From a virus, in the IMG/VR virus record IMGVR_UViG_3300023082_000032, positions 1 through 27,759 of that record: 27,759 bases of DNA; one strand, given 5' to 3'. Positions 8,738-15,449 of this stretch are shown here, one piece after another (positions within the stretch are counted from its first letter, which is position 1; each line of letters begins with the position of its first letter). Below the pieces are notes generated by a model. It made no database searches, was not told the origin of the DNA, and saw nothing but the letters and a program-made list of their open reading frames with translations. Made by a program: the position numbers and the translations under genes.

Positions 8738-8875
8738 TCAACCTTTCAAGGCTCGGAGAAAAAGCCTCCAAGGGTAGGCAAGCACCTGGTGGTGCCCGAC
8801 GCGAATCAATGCACAGATACAGTCATCGAGGTTTTTTAAGGCTTGCTCAGGCGACTGTGAAGCCGGTTCAGCCAT
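8738..8875 (-). CDS. Tail chaperone extension (T-like), reached by -1 frameshift or own start
   Basis: A 45-codon reading frame overlaps the 3' end of the chaperone gene by 40 bases in the -1 frame and ends seven bases before the tape measure gene. Its sequence is protein-like: an acidic helix, then 'R-V-G-H-H-Q-V-L-A-Y-P-W', then a Leu/Arg-rich end. It begins with ATG but has no clear ribosome binding site. A canonical slippery heptamer lies three bases before that ATG. Slippage there would join 87 residues of the chaperone, one Arg, and these 45 residues into a protein of about 133 residues. This parallels gpG/gpGT of lambda, where the longer form helps load tube subunits on the tape measure. 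Confidence 0.7.
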   Translation of the reverse strand: MAEPASQSPEQALKNLDDCICALIRVGHHQVLAYPWRLFLRALKG

Positions 8876-9138
8876 GCGAAAAAATCAGGATTCTGCTTTT
8901 TGCAGGTCGCAATCACTGCGCCTATTTGGCTCGGACGAAGCGTTTCGATTATTTCTGGCGTAAGCGAAGTGAATGTGGGCAGATCGGAAAGGCGGATCGT
9001 CTCAAACAGCCCATCGCCGACCTGATCCGAAATTGACTCACCTGTCATAAGGCCGCGAATTTCCGCAACTGAAAGCTCGCGGAAGATCACTTCATGGCCC
9101 GCGATTGTTACCACCACTGAATTAGTCAGCTCAGTCAT
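8836..9138 (-). CDS. Tail assembly chaperone (gpG-like)
   Basis: A 100-residue protein between the tail tube and tape measure genes, the standard place for the tail assembly chaperone. It has the usual features: a short beta-like start with 'I-A-G-H-E-V-I-F-R-E-L', then a helical acidic body, and a C-terminus with 'F-F-A-W-L'. It is known from lambda and others that this protein binds the tape measure and recruits tube subunits. A GGGGC ribosome binding site lies before the ATG. Codons 86-87 (TTT TTC) form part of a slippery heptamer, so a fraction of ribosomes may continue into the -1 frame. Confidence 0.85.
   Translation of the reverse strand: MTELTNSVVVTIAGHEVIFRELSVAEIRGLMTGESISDQVGDGLFETIRLSDLPTFTSLTPEIIETLRPSQIGAVIATCKKQNPDFFAWLNRLHSRLSKP
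8878..8884 (-). promoter_or_regulatory. Slippery heptamer T-TTT-TTC for -1 frameshifting
   Basis: The heptamer has the correct phase: TTT and TTC are zero-frame codons 86 and 87 of the chaperone. After slipping one base back, both tRNAs pair with TTT and translation continues CGC-ATG-GCT into the overlapping 45-codon frame. X-XXY-YYZ heptamers of this kind near the end of tail chaperone genes are a conserved feature of siphophages. I could not confirm a strong downstream hairpin by eye. Confidence 0.65.
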
Positions 9139-9151
9139 ATAAGCCCCATTG

Positions 9152-9173
9152 AAAAACCCGCCGGAGCGGGTTT
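9152..9173 (-). terminator. Intrinsic terminator after the tail tube gene
   Basis: A perfect 8-bp stem (AAACCCGC/GCGGGTTT) with a four-base loop is followed in minus-strand sense by TTC, giving a short T run. It lies between the stop of the tail tube gene at 9204 and the start of the chaperone at 9138. It probably lowers expression of the tape measure and tip genes relative to the tube. Confidence 0.8.
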
Positions 9174-9203
9174 GTGTGTTTCAGCTACCGGGAATCAACG
9201 AGG

Positions 9204-9962
9204 TCAGACAGTCGTCGGGACTTCTTTCTCGATGCGCATGTACTTCGACTTACCCGCGCCGACTTTCGCCGGATCAGAGAGAACCTTGGCGGTCACTTCC
9301 GACCCCATGAAATCGTCGGTGCTGATCCAATTAGTGCTTGCGGCCGGACTCAACTGGCAGCGGAAGTACTGCAGGTTCACACGCTTCTTGGTCCCCGCCG
9401 CGTTTGCGCCCTCGAACAGGAATTCGACGACCGTGCCACTGTTGGTCAGCGCCTCAATGACGTCGACGGTAGCGCTCCTGTACGTGACAAGAATTGCAGC
9501 ATCGTCAGCGATCGAACCAGCGGGAAGAATCTCGATACCCGAGCCGGTCAGTTGGTAATCGTCGCCTTCTACTAAGGCAGTACCACCAGCAAGCGACAGA
9601 GTCACCGACGTGATCGACAGCGGCATCTTGTCCAGCTTGATGGTGCCACCTTTGCTCGCGGTGTGAGGCTCGTCGGTGACAGTCGCCGACGGGATACGGG
9701 TAACGTCGCCCCAATACATCAGCCCGAGATTTTCGGTGTACAGCTCGCGCCAGTTCATGGTCAGGCCCATGCTAGTGATGCGGCTGATCGAGTCGTACTC
9801 ACCGCCTTGTGGCGTAGTGGTGTCAGCCAGAGTCAGATCAGTTTTTTCGATTGCCTGGACGAGCGTCGAGACCAGGCCGACAGGCAGGAATGCACCGCCT
9901 ACGCCGTACTTGCGCATCTTGACCTGGCCACCGACCACGAACGTTTCGATTTCGCGTGCCAT
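9204..9962 (-). CDS. Major tail tube protein
   Basis: A 252-residue protein. It starts M-A-R-E-I-E-T-F and contains 'G-V-G-G-A-F-L-P-V-G-L-V' and 'N-W-R-E-L-Y-T-E-N-L', and it ends with a basic segment after 'K-V-G-A-G-K-S-K-Y'. This pattern and its place two genes upstream of the tape measure fit the phage tail tube family; tube subunits form the hexameric rings around the tape measure. The ATG follows GGAG at good spacing. A terminator directly behind the gene fits the high demand for this protein compared with the following genes. Confidence 0.85.
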   Translation of the reverse strand: MAREIETFVVGGQVKMRKYGVGGAFLPVGLVSTLVQAIEKTDLTLADTTTPQGGEYDSISRITSMGLTMNWRELYTENLGLMYWGDVTRIPSATVTDEPHTASKGGTIKLDKMPLSITSVTLSLAGGTALVEGDDYQLTGSGIEILPAGSIADDAAILVTYRSATVDVIEALTNSGTVVEFLFEGANAAGTKKRVNLQYFRCQLSPAASTNWISTDDFMGSEVTAKVLSDPAKVGAGKSKYMRIEKEVPTTV

Positions 9963-9965
9963 GTT

Positions 9966-10175
9966 TTACTTCTCCGGGGTGTCGCCAGCGATCACACCTT
10001 GGTCTTTCAACCAGGTACGTTGCTCGGCGGTAACTTTGATTTTTGCACCCGGCAGAAGATCCTTGCGGGCATGGGTATGAGGCTTGATCAGCTCGACTTC
10101 GAACCGCGGGGCGGCGCGCTCGACCTGATCGCCGCTGGCGGCCGGAGCCACCACGACAACTTCGTCTTTAGGCAT
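9966..10175 (-). CDS. Small protein between neck and tail tube genes
   Basis: A 69-residue soluble protein. It begins with an acidic and then hydrophobic strand (D-E-V-V-V-V-A-P) and has a C-terminal 'G-A-K-I-K-V-T-A-E-Q-R-T-W-L-K-D-Q-G-V-I'. Small proteins of similar pattern occur at this place in other Pseudomonas phages, but I do not know a function. Its start overlaps the preceding neck gene by eight bases, and the tail tube gene starts four bases after it, so it is tightly built into the head-tail joining block. Confidence 0.65.
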   Translation of the reverse strand: MPKDEVVVVAPAASGDQVERAAPRFEVELIKPHTHARKDLLPGAKIKVTAEQRTWLKDQGVIAGDTPEK

Positions 10176-10638
10176 TTGGTTGCACCTGGATAATGGTGTG
10201 AAGGTGAACGGGGATCAGGACCGTGGCGGCCGTGACACCCTCAGAGGGAGGGAAGATTTCAGGAGCGCCAACAGTGATTCCACTGATACCGCGTGGAAGC
10301 CAGCCCGGGAGAACACCTTGCGTCGGCATGAGACACTGCAACAAGTCGTGCTCCAAGGCCTCGACCGCATCCTCGTAATCGTCGATCCCGGCCTGAACCG
10401 CGCCGACAATGTTGAATCCAGAAAAAACCTTCAGCGCATGCGGACCGGCAACCGGGGCCAGCCCTTTCGCTTTCTGCACGACGATGAGAGGGAACGCGAC
10501 GGATCGATCCTTGATCACCTCGTTGAACCAGCCAGAACGGGTATTTGCCCCGGCCGGTGTGAGGTAGCCGCTGCTCACAGATATCGTGGACAGCCGCTCA
10601 ATCAGGGCCTTGCGACCCGCAGTTAACAGATTGATCAT
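10168..10638 (-). CDS. Tail terminator-like neck protein (gpU-like position)
   Basis: A 156-residue protein from the ATG at 10638 (M-I-N-L-L-T-A-G-R-K-A-L-I); the longer in-frame version overlaps the upstream gene. The N-terminal helix 'R-K-A-L-I-E-R-L', the 'F-P-L-I-V-V' strand, a helix containing 'Y-E-D-A-V-E-A-L-E' and a closing beta strand ending in 'I-I-Q-V' resemble the fold pattern of tail terminator or minor tail proteins. These cap the tube and join it to the head. Position between the FII-like gene and the tail tube gene supports this. The family was not confirmed by search. Confidence 0.6.
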   Translation of the reverse strand: MINLLTAGRKALIERLSTISVSSGYLTPAGANTRSGWFNEVIKDRSVAFPLIVVQKAKGLAPVAGPHALKVFSGFNIVGAVQAGIDDYEDAVEALEHDLLQCLMPTQGVLPGWLPRGISGITVGAPEIFPPSEGVTAATVLIPVHLHTIIQVQPNA

Positions 10639-10643
10639 CAGTT

Positions 10644-10967
10644 TCAGTCCGACGACATGAGTGAATAGCGGTTGATGAGCCCGTCTGTGCCCATCCACTC
10701 GCCCAAGGCATAGCGTTTGCAGTTGATGGTCAGCAGATCGCCGCGCTGCGGGTCAGGAACTTCCCGGATTCGCAGATCCACGGCGAGCGCGACAGCGACA
10801 AAACTGCCGCCGCCGGCGGAACCAACATTGCGCTGGATCACCGCCCCTACTTCCTTGGTAGGTCCACCATCCTTGGCTTGGAAAACAGCGCCGCCCCGCT
10901 CGCCGAACATGTCGAACAGCTCGTCGTCCGCATCATCGAAGATGTCGTCGAACTCCGAGCCACCCAT
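10644..10967 (-). CDS. Head-tail joining protein (gpFII-like)
   Basis: A 107-residue protein directly after the major capsid gene, where lambda has FII. It starts M-G-G-S-E-F-D-D-I-F with an acidic N-terminal helix, then a beta-rich body with 'V-A-V-A-L-A-V-D-L-R-I-R-E-V-P-D-P-Q-R-G-D', typical of small neck proteins that fill a compact barrel. I chose the ATG at 10967, which overlaps the capsid stop (TGATG); the in-frame extension to 11006 lies inside the capsid gene. It is likely translated by coupling to the abundant capsid message. Its role would be in making the filled head ready for tail attachment. Confidence 0.7.
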   Translation of the reverse strand: MGGSEFDDIFDDADDELFDMFGERGGAVFQAKDGGPTKEVGAVIQRNVGSAGGGSFVAVALAVDLRIREVPDPQRGDLLTINCKRYALGEWMGTDGLINRYSLMSSD

Positions 10968-11971
10968 CACTTGGTCAGCTTGATGATTGCGCGCGGCAGG
11001 GTGCACAGGCTGAGCGGGTTGCTCTGTGCTTCCATGTCGATGCCTTTGTTGTGGCGCAGCGGTTCCTGGCTGGCATAGAACGGCACACCGGTGGTGTTCA
11101 CCGTCTCCATGTAATCCGCCGGGGCGAAGTTGGTGATGAACAAGCCATCAACGCCCACGGGCACCAGGTAGGCAGTATCCGGGTCCATGAACATGACGCC
11201 GCCTAAGTTGCCGTAGAACTCTTCCCAGTTCACGCCGCCGAAGCTGAAACCGTCGCGGCGGTGATCGTCGCGCAGAAATTGACCATCGTTCCAACGGTCA
11301 AAGGCTTTTTGGACCGAGTCGTGGTTGGTGAACGAGTCGAACCAGTTGCGACCCGCGATGCCCAGCCAGCCGGCGATGATGCCGGTGCCACCGATCGCGT
11401 CTTCCGCTTTTCGTTTGGCCTCGGTCACTTTGGCCAGCAGTTTGGTCTCGCTCGCGTTCATGGCAAACGCAACTGTCTGCTGGTCAATGCCGAAACGGGC
11501 ATAGAGGTCCAGCAGGACGCTGGTGCCATCGGCGTCGTACACCTTGCCGGTGATCGCGCCAACACGCTGGAAGCGGATGGTGGATTCAATGCGCTTACGC
11601 ATCTTCAGCAAACGCTTGTCGACCATCGCCTGCACGGTTTCCAGCTCGCTATCAGTGCCAAATGCACGGATGCCCTGGACTTCGTCAGCTCGAATTACCG
11701 CGCGCGTAGGCAAGTGGATGGTTTGAAACGGGACCATGTCACGGCGCGGACCAGTGGTCGGGTCGCTCGGCGATCCACGCTCTGCGGCCGGTACCAGCGT
11801 CAGGTTGTCGTTTTCACGTTCGATGAAAACCGAGGTGGTGGTAACGCCGGACTCTTCGAAAAGAGTATCCAGCCGCGTAGGTACCGCCTGCCCTTCAACC
11901 GGTTGGTTGATGGCAGCAGTCATTGCGATGCGACCAAACTCGTCGCCCGCGAAAATACTCAAATCGGCCAT
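10967..11971 (-). CDS. Major capsid protein (gpE family)
   Basis: A 334-residue protein close in length to lambda gpE (341). Family-like sequence includes the start 'F-x-x-L-x-x' type region, 'T-R-L-D-T-L-F-E-E', 'I-E-R-E-N-D-N-L-T-L-V-P', 'R-A-D-E-V-Q-G-I-R-A-F-G' in the first third, and a C-terminal 'L-P-R-A-I-I-K-L'. It forms the icosahedral shell, together with decoration protein D encoded just upstream. A terminator lies between the D gene and this one, so the capsid gene depends on antiterminated late transcription or on an unseen start in between. Confidence 0.92.
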   Translation of the reverse strand: MADLSIFAGDEFGRIAMTAAINQPVEGQAVPTRLDTLFEESGVTTTSVFIERENDNLTLVPAAERGSPSDPTTGPRRDMVPFQTIHLPTRAVIRADEVQGIRAFGTDSELETVQAMVDKRLLKMRKRIESTIRFQRVGAITGKVYDADGTSVLLDLYARFGIDQQTVAFAMNASETKLLAKVTEAKRKAEDAIGGTGIIAGWLGIAGRNWFDSFTNHDSVQKAFDRWNDGQFLRDDHRRDGFSFGGVNWEEFYGNLGGVMFMDPDTAYLVPVGVDGLFITNFAPADYMETVNTTGVPFYASQEPLRHNKGIDMEAQSNPLSLCTLPRAIIKLTK

Positions 11972-11988
11972 TCCGTTCTCCAGAAACG

Positions 11989-12008
11989 AAAAAACCGCCA
12001 GCGGCGGT
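11989..12008 (-). terminator. Intrinsic terminator between decoration and capsid genes
   Basis: In minus-strand sense a 6-bp stem (ACCGCC/GGCGGT) with a three-base loop is followed by six T. It sits in the gap between genes D (12032) and E (11971). Its strength looks good for a site inside an operon, so it probably acts as an attenuator that Q-modified polymerase passes. Confidence 0.8.
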
Positions 12009-12031
12009 CTTAATTAAATTGGGTTGCTGAA

Positions 12032-12382
12032 TCAGCGCAGGACGATGCCCGCGGCTGCCAGGGCTACTTTCGCGGGATCGGTCAGGCCAACCAGCAGGCT
12101 TTCGATCACCTCACAATCACGCACGATTCCGGTAGCGCGGCGATCTGCCGTGGTGTCGGCATCACGACCTTCGTAAAGAATCGCGATTTCAACGGTGGCG
12201 CCCTCGGCGGGAGCGGCAAAAGCCACGAATTTACCGGCGGCGTTCTTCGACAGGATTTGGCCTGCGGGAAACGCGGCTGCGCCTTTCAGCAGCAGGATCT
12301 GCTCACGCGATCGCTCGCCGTTCGCCTCGTTCAGCAAGAAGGCGGCGGTGGCCGCGCCTTGAGTAATGATGTCGTTTTTCAT
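12032..12382 (-). CDS. Head decoration protein (gpD family)
   Basis: A 116-residue protein with the features of lambda gpD-type trimeric cement: 'I-L-L-L-K-G-A-A-A-F-P-A-G-Q-I-L' at about 28-43, an Ala/Gly-rich centre, and 'I-A-I-L-Y-E-G-R-D-A' around 66-75. It would bind the three-fold sites of the expanded capsid and stabilise it. The ATG overlaps the stop of the protease/scaffold gene as ATGA. It is followed by a terminator and then the capsid gene, the usual C-D-E order. Confidence 0.9.
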   Translation of the reverse strand: MKNDIITQGAATAAFLLNEANGERSREQILLLKGAAAFPAGQILSKNAAGKFVAFAAPAEGATVEIAILYEGRDADTTADRRATGIVRDCEVIESLLVGLTDPAKVALAAAGIVLR

Positions 12383-13608
12383 GCTTTCGCCCCTTTGCGA
12401 CTGGCCCAGATGTCTTTGGCTGAGAAGGTTTTGGCGCCCTTGCCGGCGGCAGGCGCCGCAGCAGCAGCGCGGGTAGCATCACTTGCAATGCCATCCAGGC
12501 TGATCCCGCGATCTTTGGCAGCCGTAAACAGTGCCACGGCGGTCGCCTCTACACTGGAGCCGTCAGCCAAAGCAGCTTTGATTTCCGCGTCGAAACCTGG
12601 TGACGCCAGTGCAGTGATACCGGCGTAACGCGCACGCTCGGAGGCGGTCGCATCACTAATTGCGGTGGCACGAATGGCGTCGGTATCAATCTTTTCCGCC
12701 GCCGCGATGGTGATGGTTTTTGGATCGGCTCCGGCCTCGATAGCTGCGTGCAGCTCCGCCGTGGTTTTTACGGTAGTCACAAAGGTTTTCCTCGGTGGGT
12801 TGCTGGCAGGACCGGCCAACTCGGCAATAACAGATTCGAGCGAGCCGACGCGGTGCGCCAACCCTGATGCAACAGCTTCGGCGCCGACTTTCAGCCCCCC
12901 ATGACCGCCCATTTCTGGAACCTTGTCAGCGGAGACACCGAGGTTTCGAGCCACCTTGCCGACAAACACATCAGCCAGGGCATCAACCGTTTTGGTGATT
13001 TCTGCCCGACCCTCGTCGGTCTCGATGTTTGGCCGCTTGTTCGGCGCTGTGCCGCTTACGATTTCGTAGCTTTTCTTGCCGCCCTCATCCTTGTTCACGG
13101 ATACGTTCAGCACGACACCGATGGAACCGATCAGCGCGGTGTCATCCACCACGACTTCGCTGGCCGCACTGGCGATCCAGTACGCGGCGCTTGCGCCACT
13201 TCCGCCGACATACGCGACGATGCGTTTTTTATCGCGCGCCGCGTGGATCATGTCGGCCAGTTCGTTAATCCCGTTGGCCTCGCCACCCGGGCTATCGATG
13301 TTAAGGACGATTGATTTGACCGCCGGATTATCGAGCGCGGCCTGCAGGTCGGTAGCGATAGTGCCGGTGCTGGTGGCGCCGCTGATGCGCGTAAAGAAGG
13401 ACGCGTATCGGAAGATCGGGCCGGTTACAGGAATGACAGCAACGTTCCCGCGCTGAGTGACAGTGCGGGTATTGTCGAGCTGCTTGCCAAGCCGGGTTTC
13501 CAGCGCCTCCAGATCATTCTGGCGATCGGCGATAGACAGCAGGTTGTCGAGCGCGTCAGGAAGCATCAGCCAAGGCTGAGCACTGGCCAGCTCAAAGGCT
13601 CTTGGCAT
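12379..13608 (-). CDS. S49-type head maturation protease with C-terminal scaffold (gpC-like)
   Basis: A protein of 409 residues from the ATG at 13608, which follows GAGG by eight bases; a TTG two codons upstream overlaps the portal stop and is the alternative. Residues about 57-260 form an S49/ClpP-like protease domain with 'N-I-D-S-P-G-G' near 106 and the nucleophile serine in 'G-A-S-A-A-Y-W' near 140. A lysine in 'A-P-N-K-R' near 191 is a candidate for the catalytic dyad. Residues after about 270 are Ala/Thr-rich and helical, as in lambda gpC with its nested Nu3 scaffold. A separate internal start for a scaffold product is possible, but I did not find one with a clear ribosome binding site. 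Confidence 0.9.
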   Translation of the reverse strand: MPRAFELASAQPWLMLPDALDNLLSIADRQNDLEALETRLGKQLDNTRTVTQRGNVAVIPVTGPIFRYASFFTRISGATSTGTIATDLQAALDNPAVKSIVLNIDSPGGEANGINELADMIHAARDKKRIVAYVGGSGASAAYWIASAASEVVVDDTALIGSIGVVLNVSVNKDEGGKKSYEIVSGTAPNKRPNIETDEGRAEITKTVDALADVFVGKVARNLGVSADKVPEMGGHGGLKVGAEAVASGLAHRVGSLESVIAELAGPASNPPRKTFVTTVKTTAELHAAIEAGADPKTITIAAAEKIDTDAIRATAISDATASERARYAGITALASPGFDAEIKAALADGSSVEATAVALFTAAKDRGISLDGIASDATRAAAAAPAAGKGAKTFSAKDIWASRKGAKA

Positions 13609-13610
13609 GA

Positions 13611-15236
13611 TCAATCCTCTTTTTCTTCGTCATCATCAATGATCGGTTTGGCGGCAACGGTGGGTGCTGCGGGAGCAACTTCAACAGTTGTTCCGTTGGC
13701 CCTGCGCTGCTCCAGCTCGCGTGCACGCTGCCGGTTGACCTGCTGCCATGTCTCACCGGTCATTGCAGCCGTCTCCATGGTTTCGTTGCTGATGCCGATA
13801 TCAATACGCTCTCGGGCCGCCTTCGCTTCCTTGAGCTCGTCGATTGCACCGCGCGCGGGGCCAATCCAAATTGACTTGGTATAAGCCTTGCGGACGGCAG
13901 GGTCGCTATAGCCAGGCGCCTTGATGCGGCCGCGCGCTACCGCTTCGTCGATGAACAGCTCATAACTCGGCTGACAGAAATCGCAAACAAGCCACCAACG
14001 ACGCATGGTGTAGAAGCGCCACGCCTGAAGCATTGCGGCGCGGGCTGCGCTGTAGCTGCTGCTGTAATGAAGAAGAAGTTCTTCAACGGGAATTTCCAGC
14101 GCGGCGCCGATCTCTTTCACAATCGCGGAGAAGAATGGTTCGAACTGTGCGTTTGGCCGCCCCGGGTTAGCGGATACAGGCTCTTCGCCTACGGCCAAGT
14201 CGACGATGGCACCTTCACCCAGTTCTACCGGGCCACCAACGTTATCGCTACCATGTTGAAGGCTGTCTTCGTCGCCGAAGATAGGCTGCCCTTGTCCACC
14301 GGCATCGTAGTCGGCTGTTTTCTTGATGAAGACAGTGAACATTGCAGAAATGACGGCGTTCGTCAGCTCTGCGCTTGCGTAGCGCTCGAGCTTTTGAAGA
14401 GGCTCAAGGACCGGCGCCAAATACGGGGCGCCGCGCTTCAAACCCGGGCGCTCTTTATCGCACCAGACCTGCAGAACGCGACGACGGCCCGTTTCAACTC
14501 CAAAGGCTTCAACGCGATCCCAGCGCAATGGGTACTTAAGGAACTTGTCGTCCGGATAGCCATTGCATATGTGGTATGCGACTGGGGCACCGTACTGATC
14601 AAACTCAACACCCTCTACCATGAACTGGCTATCTGGTTGCCCGTTCGGGTTTGAAACCCGATCGGTCTCAACAAGCTGGATGCGAGTGCTGAATATCGTG
14701 CCTGGTCTGTCGATCCATGGCGTCGTCGCGAAACAGTCGCCCCCGGTCATTGCGGACACCAATGCCAGCGACTGGAGCTGATAGTGGTTCAGCGTGGCTT
14801 CCGCATCGCATTCACGCGGATCGCCCGCATACATCTCCCATTCACGCTGGATATGGGCGTTCAGGGCGTCAGCCTGTTCTTCGGTGATTCCCAAAGCTTC
14901 ATGGTCAACCTGAGGCCGGCAGATCAACCCTGTGCCGACCACATTGGTGCGAGTTCGCACAACAGCCGCACGCGCAATGGTGTGGTTGCGCATCGCATCA
15001 CGCGAGCGGGCAACAAGGGTCTTGCGTTCTGGCGTGCTGAGGTCCCGATTGGGGCTACCAAGAAACGGTAGCCAGCTAGACATGCTCCGAAGCATCCGCG
15101 ACGCACCGTGCCACCGGGTTTCACTGCCCCCGCCGCCACCCTGCGCCCGGGGTTGACTCTGAACCAGGTCAGAACCGGGATGCGTAAGTTCACGCACCAT
15201 CCGCTCTTCTGGAGTGGTACGTGTTAACCAACCCAT
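13611..15236 (-). CDS. Portal protein (lambda gpB family)
   Basis: A 541-residue protein, close to lambda gpB (533). Family marks are 'L-V-A-R-S-R-D-A-M-R-N' followed by 'V-V-R-T-R-T-N-V-V-G-T-G' (about 75-105), 'W-x-x-D-P-R-E-C-D', and a C-terminal part with 'S-Y-S-A-A-R-A-A-M-L-Q-A-W' typical of the lambda portal. The portal forms the dodecameric DNA entry ring and the docking site for terminase. The last 40 residues are acidic. The gene begins one base after the gpW stop and ends at the protease start, so gpW, portal and protease are packed as in lambda. Confidence 0.93.
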   Translation of the reverse strand: MGWLTRTTPEERMVRELTHPGSDLVQSQPRAQGGGGGSETRWHGASRMLRSMSSWLPFLGSPNRDLSTPERKTLVARSRDAMRNHTIARAAVVRTRTNVVGTGLICRPQVDHEALGITEEQADALNAHIQREWEMYAGDPRECDAEATLNHYQLQSLALVSAMTGGDCFATTPWIDRPGTIFSTRIQLVETDRVSNPNGQPDSQFMVEGVEFDQYGAPVAYHICNGYPDDKFLKYPLRWDRVEAFGVETGRRRVLQVWCDKERPGLKRGAPYLAPVLEPLQKLERYASAELTNAVISAMFTVFIKKTADYDAGGQGQPIFGDEDSLQHGSDNVGGPVELGEGAIVDLAVGEEPVSANPGRPNAQFEPFFSAIVKEIGAALEIPVEELLLHYSSSYSAARAAMLQAWRFYTMRRWWLVCDFCQPSYELFIDEAVARGRIKAPGYSDPAVRKAYTKSIWIGPARGAIDELKEAKAARERIDIGISNETMETAAMTGETWQQVNRQRARELEQRRANGTTVEVAPAAPTVAAKPIIDDDEEKED

Positions 15237-15237
15237 T

Positions 15238-15447
15238 TCAGAACCTCACATAGCTGATGCGGTTACGTCCGCGAGATTTATTGCCTTCTGCCGCGGCGGC
15301 GGCGACGTAGTCGGATTCAAGTTTGCGGAGCGTGGCCAGATCAGCGCGCGTTACCTGGCGCTCGCCGTAGCGAACGATCTGCCCACCCTTCAAAACCTTC
15401 TCAATAGCCGTGCGAACATCCGCCAAGCGCTGCTGTGCTTCTGTCAT
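15238..15447 (-). CDS. Head-tail joining protein gpW
   Basis: A 69-residue protein, nearly identical in length to lambda gpW (68). It has the expected two-helix layout: an N-terminal helix 'A-Q-Q-R-L-A-D-V-R-T-A-I-E-K-V-L', a short beta hairpin 'Q-I-V-R-Y-G-E-R-Q-V-T', and a second helix 'A-D-L-A-T-L-R-K-L-E-S-D-Y'. gpW is added after DNA packaging to stabilise the packaged DNA and allow FII to bind. A GAGG ribosome binding site lies six bases before the ATG. The gene lies between the large terminase and portal genes, the canonical A-W-B order. Confidence 0.92.
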   Translation of the reverse strand: MTEAQQRLADVRTAIEKVLKGGQIVRYGERQVTRADLATLRKLESDYVAAAAAEGNKSRGRNRISYVRF

Positions 15448-15449
15448 AT

